Assembly (NCBI RefSeq): GCF_017163705.1
Contig: NZ_JAFIWB010000010.1
Span: 62,001-126,000 of the forward strand
DNA length: 64,000 bases
Source: Xanthomonas bonasiae
GTDB lineage: Bacteria > Pseudomonadota > Gammaproteobacteria > Xanthomonadales > Xanthomonadaceae
Direction of reading: 5' to 3'
Numbering within the stretch: the stretch's first letter is position 1; every line of letters begins with the position of its first letter. The notes below the pieces were generated by a model that was not told the origin of the DNA, did not search any database, and was given only the letters and a program-made list of their open reading frames with translations. The position numbers and the translations under genes are program-made. This document shows positions 34,191 through 42,456 of the stretch, piece by piece.

Positions 34191-34948
34191 GGAATTCCTT
34201 GCGTGGAAGAAAGGTCGAGGGAAGAAAACGCGCCGGCGCGCAGCAGCGTGGCGAACGTGTCCGCCAAGGCCAGCGCCGGCTCGGCCTGCTGCGCCCGCGC
34301 TGCGGCGGCCTGCAGCGTGACGCCGCCGCGGCAGGCCTCCAGCAGCGCGCAACCGCCCAGGCCCAGCGCCTGCCGATGCACCTGGCCGCCGTGCCGCAGC
34401 AGCAGCGCGCCTTCGCCGCGCCACGCAAGTTCGGGCACCGGCGCCGCATCGCGCTGCGCGCACCAGATCGCGTACACCGGCAGCGCCTCGAACCAATGCC
34501 AGCGCGCGCTCGGATGCACGGCCACGCGCGCGCCGGCCAGTTGTTCGCGCGGCAAGGCGGCCACGGCCTGCGGATCGAGTACCGCGGCATCGGCCGCGAC
34601 ATGCGCCTCGCGCCAGCTGCGATCCAGTTGCGCCACGCCCGGCAGGTAGGGCAGTTGCCGGGCCTCGGGAAGCGCGGCGAGAAACGCATCGAAGTCGTCG
34701 CCGTAGTTCAAAAGGCGCACATCGTCGGGTGGGCAGCGGCGGGCATAGGCACGCGCCGCCTCCTCGAACCATGCCGCGCCCACCAGCCGCTGCACGCTCG
34801 GAAAATTCGCCTGCAGCGCGTCGATGCAGGCACGCAGCACGGTGTTGCGATAGATGCGGAATCCCGGTTGCGCCGCCAGGCCGCCGGCGTCGCCATCGCC
34901 GTACAGCGCGCGCGCGAAGCCGTCCTGGAACTGCGCCAACGCATTCAT
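34187..34948 (-). CDS. DUF2063-family partner protein (BufC-like), second operon
   Basis: A 253-residue DUF2063 protein, paralogue of the one at 31733. It starts [19 protein letters not shown] and shows [21 protein letters not shown] and [22 protein letters not shown]. Sequence identity with its paralogue looks low, so the two operons are old, not a recent duplication. The start overlaps the DUF692 stop and its own stop overlaps the DoxX start (both ATGA), giving a tightly coupled unit. It presumably helps the DUF692 enzyme recognise the four-cysteine peptide. Confidence 0.85.
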   Translation of the reverse strand: MNALAQFQDGFARALYGDGDAGGLAAQPGFRIYRNTVLRACIDALQANFPSVQRLVGAAWFEEAARAYARRCPPDDVRLLNYGDDFDAFLAALPEARQLPYLPGVAQLDRSWREAHVAADAAVLDPQAVAALPREQLAGARVAVHPSARWHWFEALPVYAIWCAQRDAAPVPELAWRGEGALLLRHGGQVHRQALGLGGCALLEACRGGVTLQAAAARAQQAEPALALADTFATLLRAGAFSSLDLSSTQGIP

Positions 34949-35787
34949 GCCGCCCACCGCCGACGCGTCGCGGCCCGCTCCAGCAGCCGTTGCGCGCGAT
35001 CGCGCTCCAGCAGCAGCGCATCGAACGCGGGCACGTCGCCATCGCGCTCGATCAACGTCGGCCGCGGCCCGGCGAGGTCCAGGAAATGCGCGTACAGGTC
35101 CCAGACCGCGTCGTCCACCGGCGCATCGTGCGAATCGATCAGCAGGGTCCGCTCGTCCGCCGCATCCTCGGCATGGCCGGCCACATGCACTTCCACCACC
35201 GCATCGGCGGGGAAGGCGTGCAGGTAGGCGTAGGCGTCGAAACCGAGGTTGTGCGCGCTGACATGGACATTGTTGATGTCCAGCAATAGCCGGCAGCCGC
35301 TGCGGCGTACCAGTTCGGCCAGGAACTCCGGTTCGCTCCACGCGTGCCCGGGCAGCGCCAGGTAATGGCTCGGGTTCTCGATCGCCAGGGGGCGGCCGAG
35401 CGCCTCCTGCGCCTGCTGGACATTGCTCACCACGCGCGCCAGCGCCGCGGCGCTGCGCGGTACCGGCAACAGGTCCGGATGGTAGCGGCCGCGCCAGACC
35501 GACCAGGCCAGGTGCTCGGACACCTGCCACGGCCGGACCCGCTCGGCGAGCGCGGCCAGACGGCGCAGGTGCCGCGCGTCCGGGTCGGCATCGGCCGCCA
35601 GCGACAGCGATACGCCGTGCAGCGACAGCGGGTGGCGCGCGGCGATCGCCTCGAGCCAGGCGAGCCGCGGCCCGCCCTGGACCAGATAGTTCTCCGGGTG
35701 CACCTCGAACCACAGCCCTGGCGCAGTGCAATCCAGCGCCTGCGCGTAGTGCTGCGGCTTCAGGCCGATGCCGGCGCCGAGCTGCAT
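34945..35787 (-). CDS. DUF692 multinuclear iron oxygenase (MNIO, BufB-like), second operon
   Basis: A 280-residue MNIO, paralogue of the enzyme at 32467. Ligand motifs are conserved: [84 protein letters not shown]. The NNVHVSAHN loop differs from NNVYVSASN in the other copy, a possible specificity change. It lies 16 bases after the DUF2282 gene and overlaps the DUF2063 gene. Predicted to modify cysteines of the neighbouring peptide. Confidence 0.9.
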   Translation of the reverse strand: MQLGAGIGLKPQHYAQALDCTAPGLWFEVHPENYLVQGGPRLAWLEAIAARHPLSLHGVSLSLAADADPDARHLRRLAALAERVRPWQVSEHLAWSVWRGRYHPDLLPVPRSAAALARVVSNVQQAQEALGRPLAIENPSHYLALPGHAWSEPEFLAELVRRSGCRLLLDINNVHVSAHNLGFDAYAYLHAFPADAVVEVHVAGHAEDAADERTLLIDSHDAPVDDAVWDLYAHFLDLAGPRPTLIERDGDVPAFDALLLERDRAQRLLERAATRRRWAA

Positions 35788-35803
35788 GGCCGCGGCGCCG
35801 CGC

Positions 35804-36091
35804 TCAGGCGCCGACCGGGGTCAGCGTGCCATGGCCCTTCGGCGTCTTGATGCCGACGCAGGTGCCGGCCGGCACATTCTTCCAGGCGTTGCCTTGGTAG
35901 TCGCGCTTCGACGTGCCCGCGCAACTGGTCCCCGCGCCGGCCTTGCAATCGTTCTGGCCGGCCTTGGCGATGCCGTAGCACTTCTCCATCGGCTTGGGCT
36001 GGGCAGCGGGATCGGCGCCCTGAGCCATCGCGGCTCCGGCGACGAGAGCGGCCAGGGTCAGGGCCGCCGTTGCAGCGTTGCGTACGTTCAT
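35804..36091 (-). CDS. DUF2282 bufferin-type peptide, second operon
   Basis: A 95-residue secreted peptide with a signal sequence over residues 1-24 (ends AAMAQG). The mature part has four cysteines: [21 protein letters not shown] and [14 protein letters not shown]. This matches the four-Cys pattern of typical DUF2282 bufferins. It is first gene of the operon DUF2282-DUF692-DUF2063-DoxX and has a GTAACC/CGAA promoter about 74 bases upstream, back to back with the sigma-factor operon. Copper or other thiophilic metal buffering in the periplasm is inferred from the family. Confidence 0.9.
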   Translation of the reverse strand: MNVRNAATAALTLAALVAGAAMAQGADPAAQPKPMEKCYGIAKAGQNDCKAGAGTSCAGTSKRDYQGNAWKNVPAGTCVGIKTPKGHGTLTPVGA

Positions 36092-36164
36092 GAGAATGCT
36101 CCTGCGGAAAAGGGAAGGGACGGACCGGGCCGCGAGTGCACGCGGCGGCCGGAACCCTTCTGCA

Positions 36165-36190
36165 TTCGCGGCGAACGCCGCCGCGGTTAC
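36165..36190 (-). promoter_or_regulatory. ECF-sigma promoter of the second bufferin operon
   Basis: On the minus strand GTAACC (36190-36185), a 16-base spacer, then CGAA (36168-36165). It lies 74 bases before the DUF2282 start. Same elements and spacing as the promoters at 33691 and 36237. Confidence 0.82.
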
Positions 36191-36236
36191 AGCCGGTCGC
36201 CGATGCGGGCGAAAAAGAATGAAGGCGGCGTCGGCT

Positions 36237-36262
36237 GTAACCGCCGCCGCGGATGCGGCGAA
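36237..36262 (+). promoter_or_regulatory. Autoregulatory ECF-sigma promoter of the sigma/anti-sigma operon
   Basis: GTAACC (36237-36242), a 16-base spacer, then CGAA (36259-36262), facing right. It lies 46 bases from the divergent promoter of the bufferin operon. The sigma-factor ORF starts 328 bases downstream, so the mRNA would carry a long leader. The 498-base gap 36092-36589 holds these promoters and short frames but no other supported gene. Confidence 0.78.
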
Positions 36263-36530
36263 CTACCGCTGACATGACCATAGACGGGGAAGCAACCGTG
36301 AACAGCCAGATGCCGGTGGCGGCCGTGGACGGACGGGCTGCGCCTGCAGCGCGATCCGTCGCGGCGGCGGGCGCGTGCGTTGCCCGCCTTGCACGACCGG
36401 CTGCGGCGCCTGGCGCTGCCTGGCGGCGGCAGCGATGACGGGCGGGCACGGGGGGCCGGTCCTGCGGCCAGGACAGCGCCGTCGTATCCTGCCTGTCCGG
36501 CGTCCGCCAGGCCGCCCTGGAGAACGCCGC

Positions 36531-36593
36531 ATGTCCGTCCTCCGCCGTTCCCGCCGCGCCCCTCGCCCGGCCGCCGGCCGCGTGGCGCAATGA
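36531..36593 (+). CDS. Possible 20-residue upstream ORF coupled to the sigma-factor gene
   Basis: ATG at 36531 has GGAGA six bases before it and encodes the Arg-rich peptide MSVLRRSRRAPRPAAGRVAQ. Its stop TGA overlaps the start ATG of the sigma gene (ATGA), which itself has no clear ribosome-binding site. Translation of this frame could feed ribosomes into the sigma gene. It is short and of biased composition, so it could be chance. Confidence 0.35.
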   Translation: MSVLRRSRRAPRPAAGRVAQ

Positions 36594-37153
36594 GCCGCCT
36601 GGACGCGCTGCAGGCGGTGGAGGTGCGTCTGCGCCTGTTGTTCGTGGCCGGCCTGGATGGCAACGCGCGCGACTACCGCGCCTTCCTCGACGAACTCAGC
36701 GCCCACTTGCGCGGCTTCCTGCGCCGACGCCTGACCCACGCGCCCGATGACGTGGAGGACATCTTGCAAGAGACCCTGCTGGCCATCCACAACAGCCGCC
36801 ACACCTACCGCCGCAGCGAACCGTTGACCGCGTGGGTATATGCGGTCGCCCGGTACAAGCTGCTGGACTTCTACCGGGCGCACGCGCGCAAGCGTCCGCT
36901 GCAGCTGCCGCTGGATGACGCCGACGACCTGTTCGCGCATGCGGACGACGCTCCGGCGCACGCACGCCATGAGATCGGCCGGCTGCTGGAACAATTGCCG
37001 GACCGGCACCGCCTGCCGATCGTGCACGTGAAGCTGCAAGGCCTGTCGGTCAGCGAGACCGCCAGGCTGACCGGCATGTCCGAATCGGCGGTCAAGATCG
37101 GCGTGCATCGCGGACTCAAGGCGCTGGCGCTGAAGATCAGGAGTACGACATGA
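36590..37153 (+). CDS. ECF sigma factor of the SigF (NrsF-controlled) type
   Basis: A 187-residue extracytoplasmic-function sigma factor. Region 2 shows FLDELSAHLRGFLRRRLTH, DDVEDILQETLLAIHNSRHTY and PLTAWVYAVARYKLLDFYR (-10 recognition). Region 4 shows RLLEQLPDRHRLPIVHVKLQGLSVSETARLTGMSESAVKIGVHRGL (-35 helix-turn-helix, residues 130-175). It overlaps the anti-sigma gene by four bases. In Caulobacter SigF and its membrane anti-sigma NrsF respond to heavy metals and control bufferin operons; the same layout occurs here. The start is chosen at MSRLDALQ; longer frames are Pro/Arg-rich and non-homologous-looking. Confidence 0.92.
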   Translation: MSRLDALQAVEVRLRLLFVAGLDGNARDYRAFLDELSAHLRGFLRRRLTHAPDDVEDILQETLLAIHNSRHTYRRSEPLTAWVYAVARYKLLDFYRAHARKRPLQLPLDDADDLFAHADDAPAHARHEIGRLLEQLPDRHRLPIVHVKLQGLSVSETARLTGMSESAVKIGVHRGLKALALKIRSTT

Positions 37154-37791
37154 AGACCGATGAGCTGATCGCGCTGCTGGCGCAGGAACCGCTGCGCGTG
37201 GACCGGCATGTCTCCGCCCGGCGGTTCGCACTGGCACTGCCGTGCGGGATGCTGGGGGCGCTGCTGCTGGCGGCGGCGGTGTTCGGTGTCCGCCCGGACC
37301 TGGCCGCGGCGGCCGCCGATCCGGCGTTCTGGGCGAAGCTGGGCTTCGCCGCCTGCATGGCCGCCGGCGCCGGCCTGGCGACCTGGCGCCTGGCCACGCC
37401 GGGGCGGCGGGTCGGCGCAGCCGCCATCGCGATCGGCGTCCCGGTCGCAGCGGTGTGGATCGCCGCCATCGCCGTGCTGTGGACGGCACCGGCGGACCTG
37501 CGCCTGCCGTTGCTGCAGGGCCAGAGTTGGCACAGTTGTCCGTTCAACATCGCGCTGCTGTCGATTCCGACCTTCGCCAGCGTGTTCTGGGCCTTGCGCG
37601 GACTGGCACCGACCCGCCTGCGCGCGGCCGGCGCCGCTGGCGGGCTGCTCGGCGGCGCGCTGGCGACCATGGCCTATTGCCTCCATTGCCCGGAGATGGC
37701 GGTCCCGTTCTGGGCACTCTGGTACGCGCTGGGGATGGCGCTGCCGACCGCGCTCGGCGCCGCGCTCGGCCCGCGCCTGCTGCGCTGGTAG
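37150..37791 (+). CDS. NrsF-type membrane anti-sigma factor (DUF1109)
   Basis: A 213-residue protein with a cytoplasmic N-terminus (MKTDELIALLAQEPLRVDR, the sigma-binding part) and six membrane helices, of the DUF1109/NrsF family. Cysteines in loops, WHSCPFNIALLS near residue 127 and MAYCLHCPEMAVPF near residue 178, correspond to the conserved cysteines needed for metal sensing in Caulobacter NrsF. Metal binding to them is thought to release the sigma factor. The start codon overlaps the sigma stop (ATGA). This makes the locus a complete metal-sensing switch. Confidence 0.9.
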   Translation: MKTDELIALLAQEPLRVDRHVSARRFALALPCGMLGALLLAAAVFGVRPDLAAAAADPAFWAKLGFAACMAAGAGLATWRLATPGRRVGAAAIAIGVPVAAVWIAAIAVLWTAPADLRLPLLQGQSWHSCPFNIALLSIPTFASVFWALRGLAPTRLRAAGAAGGLLGGALATMAYCLHCPEMAVPFWALWYALGMALPTALGAALGPRLLRW

Positions 37792-37900
37792 CCGGCGGCT
37801 CCGCGTGCGCCAGCGTGCATGACCTCCGGTCGTGGGCGGTGCAGGCCGATCCCGGTATGCTCGCGCCGGCTCCGCCCTCTCCTTCCACGACGCCGCATCC

Positions 37901-38929
37901 ATGACCGCCTTCCGTTCCCCGCGCCTGCTCCTGTCCCTGTCCCTGTTCGGCCTGCTCGCGGCGTGCGGCGGCGAGCCCAAGCCGGCGCCGCCGGCACCGG
38001 TGGTGGTGGGGCCGGCACCGACCGCCGCGGCCAAGCCGCTGCGCATCGGCATCGCCCTGGGCGGCGGCGCGGCCAAGGGCTTCGCCCATATCGGCGTGAT
38101 CAAGATGCTGCAGGCCAACGGACTGGAGCCGGTGGTGGTGTCCGGCACCAGCGCCGGCAGCGTGGTCGGCGCGCTGTACGCCAGCGGCATGGACGCGTTC
38201 CAGATGCAGCAGGCCGCGGTGGCGCTGGACGAGACCAGCATCCGCGACATGCGCCTGTTCTCCGGCGGCCTGGTGCAGGGCCAGGCCCTGCAGGACTATG
38301 TCAACGCCCAGCTCAAGAACCGCCCGATCGAAAAGCTAGGCAAGCCCTTCGCCGCGGTGTCCACGCGCCTGGAAGACGGCGAGCGCACCGTGTTCGTGCG
38401 CGGCAACGCCGGCCAGGCGGTGCGCGCCTCCAGCAGCATTCCCGGGGTGTTCGAGCCGGTGACCATCGGCAAGTTCCATTACGTGGACGGCGGCGTGGTC
38501 AGCCCGGTGCCGGTGGACGCCGCGCGCCAGCTCGGCGCCGACTTCGTGGTCGCGGTGGACATCTCCAGCAAGGCCAGCGGCAAGAACCCGGCCGGCATGC
38601 TCGGCATCGTCAACCAGTCGATCGCGATCATGGGCCAGCGCCTGGGCCAGCAGGAGTTGGCGCGCGCGGACATCGTGATCCGGCCCAAGGTCAACGACAT
38701 CGGCGCCGCCGATTTCGCCCAGCGCAACGCCGCCATCCTGGAAGGCGAGAAGGCCGCGCTGGCGGCGATGCCGCAGATCAAGGCCAAGCTGGCGCAGCTG
38801 CAGCAACAGCGCGCGGCGGCCGCCGCGGCCGCGGCCAAGGCCGCGCAACCGGCGCCGCCGCCGTGCGAACCGCGCTCGCGCCTGGGCCGCCTGATCGGCC
38901 GCGACGATCCGTGCAAGGAACAGAAGTGA
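37901..38929 (+). CDS. Patatin-like phospholipase family lipoprotein (RssA-like)
   Basis: A 342-residue lipoprotein (lipobox LLAAC near residue 21) with a patatin domain. The oxyanion hole is GGGAAKGFAHIG near residue 55, the nucleophile elbow SGTSAGS near residue 88, and the catalytic Asp in DGGVVSPVPV near residue 198. This is a Ser-Asp dyad hydrolase acting on lipids. The C-terminus is Ala-rich with two cysteines (PPPCEPRSR, DDPCKEQ) that might pair. Envelope location is inferred from the lipobox. It is followed at once by a tandem GC-rich repeat block. No operon partner. Confidence 0.92.
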   Translation: MTAFRSPRLLLSLSLFGLLAACGGEPKPAPPAPVVVGPAPTAAAKPLRIGIALGGGAAKGFAHIGVIKMLQANGLEPVVVSGTSAGSVVGALYASGMDAFQMQQAAVALDETSIRDMRLFSGGLVQGQALQDYVNAQLKNRPIEKLGKPFAAVSTRLEDGERTVFVRGNAGQAVRASSSIPGVFEPVTIGKFHYVDGGVVSPVPVDAARQLGADFVVAVDISSKASGKNPAGMLGIVNQSIAIMGQRLGQQELARADIVIRPKVNDIGAADFAQRNAAILEGEKAALAAMPQIKAKLAQLQQQRAAAAAAAAKAAQPAPPPCEPRSRLGRLIGRDDPCKEQK

Positions 38930-38934
38930 GCTAA

Positions 38935-39372
38935 CCCCTCTCCCACCGGGAGAGGGGTTGGGGTGAGGGTACGGCGCGAAGCGGCTCGCGGAGTTGGGTA
39001 CACGAGGCTGCGCCCGTACCCTCATCCGCCCCTTCGGGGCACCTTCCCCCGAAAAGGGGCCATGGTCCCGAGGGGAGAAGGAAACAAGCCGCTAGCCCCT
39101 CTCCCACCGGGAGAGGGGTTGGGGTGAGGGTACGGCGCGAAGCGGCTCGCGGCGTTTGGGTACACGAGGCTGGCCCGTACCCTCATCCGCCCCTTCGGGG
39201 CACCTTCTCCCGAGGGGAGAAGGGAACAGCCGACTAGCCCCTCTCCTCCCGGGAGAGGGGTTGGGGTGAGGGTACGGCGCGAAGCGGCTCGCGGCGTTTG
39301 GGGTGCACGAGGCTTCGCTCGTACCCTCATCCGGCCCTGCGGGCCACCTTCTCCCGATGGGAGAAGGAACAG
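38935..39372. repeat. Three tandem copies of a GC-rich intergenic repeat
   Basis: Copies at about 38935-39083, 39093-39233 and 39236-39372. Each opens with CCCCTCTCCC and GGGAGAGGGG (hairpin), continues GGTTGGGGTGAGGGT, GGCGCGAAGCGGCTCGCGG, CACGAGGCT and GTACCCTCATCC, and ends with a GGGAGAAGG segment. The copies differ by small changes, including a CCATGGTCCCGAGGGGAG insert in the first. They fill the whole 461-base gap between convergent genes; no gene is supported. Confidence 0.88.
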
Positions 39373-39390
39373 CCACCGCCTTGCCGATCC

Positions 39391-41586
39391 TCAGTAGCGC
39401 CAGCGCAGGGTGAAGCTGACGAAGCGCGGCTCGCCGTAGTTCTGGTAGTCCAGGTTGGCCCAGTACTTCTTGTCCAGCGCATTGCGCACCGCCAGCGTCG
39501 CGGTCCACTGCGCGCCGAGCTGGTAGTTTGCGTTGAGGTGCACCAGCGTGTACGCGTCCTGCACCACGGTGACCGCGGTCTCGGCGCCGCTGCCGTCGCC
39601 GACCGGGCGCGGGATGTTGTAGCCGCGCACCGCGCTCTGCCAGCTGAGCCCGCCGCCGATGCTCAGCCGCTGCCAGGCGCCGGGCAGACGCAACTGCGTG
39701 GACAGCTGCAGATAGTCCTCAGGCAGGTTGGCGTAGATCGCGTCGGTCGGCGCACGCGTGACCTTGGCGCGGGTATAGCCGGCGTTGAGCGTCCAACCCG
39801 GGCGCAGCTCGCCGTTGAAGTCCAGTTCCCAGCCGCGGCTCTTGGTGCCGTCGATGCCGATGTAGGCCGAACTGCCGTCGGGCAGCGAAGCCTCGGGCTG
39901 GCTCATGTCGCGCACCGCGTAGTTGTCCTGGCGCGCCTCGAACAGTGCGGCGCCGAGCAGCGCGCGGCCGCCGAACAGCGTGGCCTTGAGGCCCGCTTCG
40001 CGGTTGGATCCTTGCACCGGCGCCAGCAGGTTGTTGTCCTTGTCCTTGTAGTTCTGCGGATTGAAGATCTCGGTGTAGCTGGCGTAGGCCGAGATGTCCG
40101 GAGTGAGCGCGTAGACCAGGCCGACGTAAGGCGTGACTTCGTCGCTGACCCGGTAACGCCCGCTGGTGCCGGTGTAGACGCCGCTGGCGTTGAAGTTGTG
40201 CGTGCGCGTCGTCCACGAACTGAGCCGCGCGCCGGCGATCAGCGACAGCGGCTTGGCCAGGCGCAGGCGCGTGGACGCGTACACGCCGCGCTGGGTGGTG
40301 CGGGCCACGCGCGAGGCGCCGGTGCGCGCGTAGGTGATCTCGGAAATGTCGCCGTCCCAGTCGTAGACGTTGGGAATGTAGTAGCAGCGCTCGCGCCCGC
40401 ACGTTGCCCAGTCGCCGGGATAGCGCAGCGCCAGGGTGGAGGCGGTCGACTGCAGGTCCTGCCAGCTGCCGCCGACGACCAGGTCGTGGTCGCGGCCGAA
40501 CAGCGGGAACGAACCGGACAGGTATACATCCGCGCCGTCGCGCCTGTCCGTGGTCTCGCCTGCGGCGGCGCGCAGGTAGATGCCGCTGCCGTCGCGCGTG
40601 TCCGGATAGCCGCTGCCGTACACGCGCAGGTTGCGCACGTCGCCGTCGGTGCGGGCCAGGTTGACCTTCAGCAGCCAGTCCTCGCCGAAGCGCTGCTCCA
40701 GATTGGCGAAGGCGGTATGCGTGTCGCGCTTCCAGTACGCCCATTTCGGCGCCAGGTTGGTCGAGCTGGGCAGGTCGGCGAAGGAGCCGGCGGCGGCGAA
40801 GTACGGCACCGTGCCCCAGGTCGAGCCGACCGGATCGTTGTCCTGGCGCTGGTAGCCGACGGTCACCGTGGTGGACTCGGTCAGGTCGCCTTCCAGCACC
40901 GCCATGCCCGACATCTTCTGCTCGTGGTAATGGTCGTAGTAATAGTCGCGGTCCTGCCAGGCGGCGACGAAGCGGCTGCGGAAGCGACCATCGTCGGTAA
41001 GCGGCGCGGTCACATCGGCCTGGGTGCGGCGGAAGTCCCAGCTGCCGGCGCTGGCCGCGAACGACGCATCGAAGGTCTTGCCGGGGCGCTTGCGCAGCAT
41101 GTTGACCGTGGCCGAGGGAATCCCCGCGCCGCTGAGCAGGCCGTTGGCGCCGCGGATCACCTCGACGCGGTCGTAGAAAACCATGTCGTATTCCTGGTTG
41201 GTGGAGCCGCTGTAGGTGGGCAGGCCGTCGACCTGGAAGTCGGTGATCTGGAAGCCGCGCGCGAAGTACAGCGGGCGCTGCGTGTCGTAGAAGGACACGT
41301 TGACGCCGGTGACGTTGCGCAACACGTCGTTGATGCTGAACAGCGATTCCTCTTCCAGCCGCTGCAGCCCGAGCACGCTGACCGACTGCGGCGTCTCCTG
41401 CAGCGTCAGCGGCAGCCGCGTGGTGGTCGATGGCTGCGCGCGGGTGGGGCTGCCGTTGACCTCGACCTTGTCCAGCGTGGTGGGCTGGCTGGCGTCGGCC
41501 TCGGCGGCGCGCAACGGCACGGCGGCGGCGGACAGGATGGACAGCAGGGCGAGGTGCAGCAGGTGGCGCGGAGCGGAGCGGGTCAT
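39391..41586 (-). CDS. TonB-dependent siderophore receptor (FhuE/FpvA-like)
   Basis: A 731-residue outer-membrane receptor. The signal peptide covers residues 1-27, ending with VPLRA. A TonB-box-like TLDKVEVNG is near residue 37. The plug contains LPLTLQETPQSVSVLG and VEVIRGANGLLSGAGIPSATVNM, typical of hydroxamate or mixed siderophore receptors. The barrel ends FVSFTLRWRY with terminal aromatic. It lacks the extra N-terminal signalling domain of FpvA, so it is not a transducer. A Fur-box candidate lies about 180 bases upstream. Monocistronic here; the exact siderophore is unknown. Confidence 0.93.
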   Translation of the reverse strand: MTRSAPRHLLHLALLSILSAAAVPLRAAEADASQPTTLDKVEVNGSPTRAQPSTTTRLPLTLQETPQSVSVLGLQRLEEESLFSINDVLRNVTGVNVSFYDTQRPLYFARGFQITDFQVDGLPTYSGSTNQEYDMVFYDRVEVIRGANGLLSGAGIPSATVNMLRKRPGKTFDASFAASAGSWDFRRTQADVTAPLTDDGRFRSRFVAAWQDRDYYYDHYHEQKMSGMAVLEGDLTESTTVTVGYQRQDNDPVGSTWGTVPYFAAAGSFADLPSSTNLAPKWAYWKRDTHTAFANLEQRFGEDWLLKVNLARTDGDVRNLRVYGSGYPDTRDGSGIYLRAAAGETTDRRDGADVYLSGSFPLFGRDHDLVVGGSWQDLQSTASTLALRYPGDWATCGRERCYYIPNVYDWDGDISEITYARTGASRVARTTQRGVYASTRLRLAKPLSLIAGARLSSWTTRTHNFNASGVYTGTSGRYRVSDEVTPYVGLVYALTPDISAYASYTEIFNPQNYKDKDNNLLAPVQGSNREAGLKATLFGGRALLGAALFEARQDNYAVRDMSQPEASLPDGSSAYIGIDGTKSRGWELDFNGELRPGWTLNAGYTRAKVTRAPTDAIYANLPEDYLQLSTQLRLPGAWQRLSIGGGLSWQSAVRGYNIPRPVGDGSGAETAVTVVQDAYTLVHLNANYQLGAQWTATLAVRNALDKKYWANLDYQNYGEPRFVSFTLRWRY

Positions 41587-41761
41587 GGAATCGGCGTCGT
41601 CGTTGGGCGGCGGCACCAGCGCTGGCGCACCACCGGGAAAGGGAGAGGAAGCGGACGGGCGCAGACGGGCTCCACGGCACGGATATCCGGCATGGCTGGC
41701 CCAGGGACGGGGCTGGCGGGATCGAGCGGGGAGGCGCTGGCCGGTTGCGGCCGTCGTAGAC

Positions 41762-41780
41762 GCAAATGTAAATCGTTAGC
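41762..41780. promoter_or_regulatory. Candidate Fur box upstream of the siderophore receptor
   Basis: GCAAATGTAAATCGTTAGC agrees with the 19-bp Fur consensus at 13 of 19 positions by direct comparison. It lies in an AT-rich island within GC-rich DNA between the receptor and the lrp-type gene. Iron-repressed expression is expected for such a receptor. Confidence 0.5.
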
Positions 41781-41848
41781 AACAACTTAACAAGCGTTGT
41801 CACACTTCGACACGCATCCGCCGTTGCCCGGGCGGCCCGGACGCAGGC

Positions 41849-42328
41849 TCAGCCGCGCGGCAGCGGCAGGCCGGCGAAGTCCTTGACCGTGCGCAGCACG
41901 AAGCTGGAATTGACGTCGGCCACGCCGGCGGCGTTGAGCAGCTTGTCCAGCAGGAATGCGGAGAAATGGGTCAGGTCGCGCACGTACACGTGCAGCAGGT
42001 AGTCCATGTCGCCGGTCAGCGCGTGGCAGGCGACGACCTCGTCCCAGCCCTGCACGCTGTCGGCGAAATGGGCGATGCCGGATTGCCCGTGCTTTTCCAG
42101 CTGCACACGCACGAACGCCTGCAGACCCAGGCCGATCGCGCCGGGCACCAGCCGTGCGGCATAGCCGGCGACCACACCGTCTGCCTCCAGCCGCTGCACC
42201 CGGCGCAGGCAGGCCGACGGCGACAGGTTCACCTGCGCGGCCAGTTCGGCGTTGCTGGCCCGGCCCTGACGTTGCAGGAGCGCCAGCAGGCGCAGGTCGG
42301 TGCGGTCGAATAGGGCCGATTCGGTCAT
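41849..42328 (-). CDS. Lrp/AsnC-family transcriptional regulator
   Basis: A 159-residue Lrp-type regulator. The N-terminal helix-turn-helix covers residues 8-60 (TDLRLLALLQRQGRASNAEL, VNLSPSACLRRVQRLEADG). The C-terminal RAM/ligand domain includes VVACHALTGDMDYLLHVYVRDL near residue 100 and VNSSFVLRTVKDF. It is divergent from phhA with 128 bases between, the standard arrangement of a phenylalanine/tyrosine-responsive activator such as PhhR-like or Lrp types in Xanthomonas. It probably senses an aromatic amino acid and controls phhA; this is inferred from position. Confidence 0.92.
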   Translation of the reverse strand: MTESALFDRTDLRLLALLQRQGRASNAELAAQVNLSPSACLRRVQRLEADGVVAGYAARLVPGAIGLGLQAFVRVQLEKHGQSGIAHFADSVQGWDEVVACHALTGDMDYLLHVYVRDLTHFSAFLLDKLLNAAGVADVNSSFVLRTVKDFAGLPLPRG

Positions 42329-42361
42329 TTATTGCTCTGCAGCATGGGTTCTCTGCAATAA
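42329..42361. promoter_or_regulatory. Inverted repeat between lrp-type gene and phhA
   Basis: Arms TTATTGC (42329-42335) and GCAATAA (42355-42361) flank a 19-base spacer; CTCTGC recurs in the spacer. It lies immediately upstream of the regulator start codon and 96 bases before phhA. Good candidate for the Lrp-type regulator's site. Confidence 0.5.
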
Positions 42362-42456
42362 TCTTGCGCGCAACCGCTGGAATCGCGCAACTTCGCAAGC
42401 TCATTGCGTGGCCTGGCGCCTACCATCGTCGGTATCCCTTTCCGGAGCCGCCGCCC

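Noticed and set aside
36274-36438. 54-codon frame beginning just after the sigma-operon promoter
   Set aside because: Would be nearly leaderless, Ala/Arg-rich, no cysteines or signal peptide; probably noncoding leader.
36380-36589. 70-residue N-terminal extension of the ECF sigma factor
   Set aside because: Pro/Arg-rich, not part of sigma region 2, and the ATG at 36590 fits the family length.
38935-39372. Possible CRISPR-like array
   Set aside because: Units are 135-150 bp, directly abutting and nearly identical, with no unique spacers.
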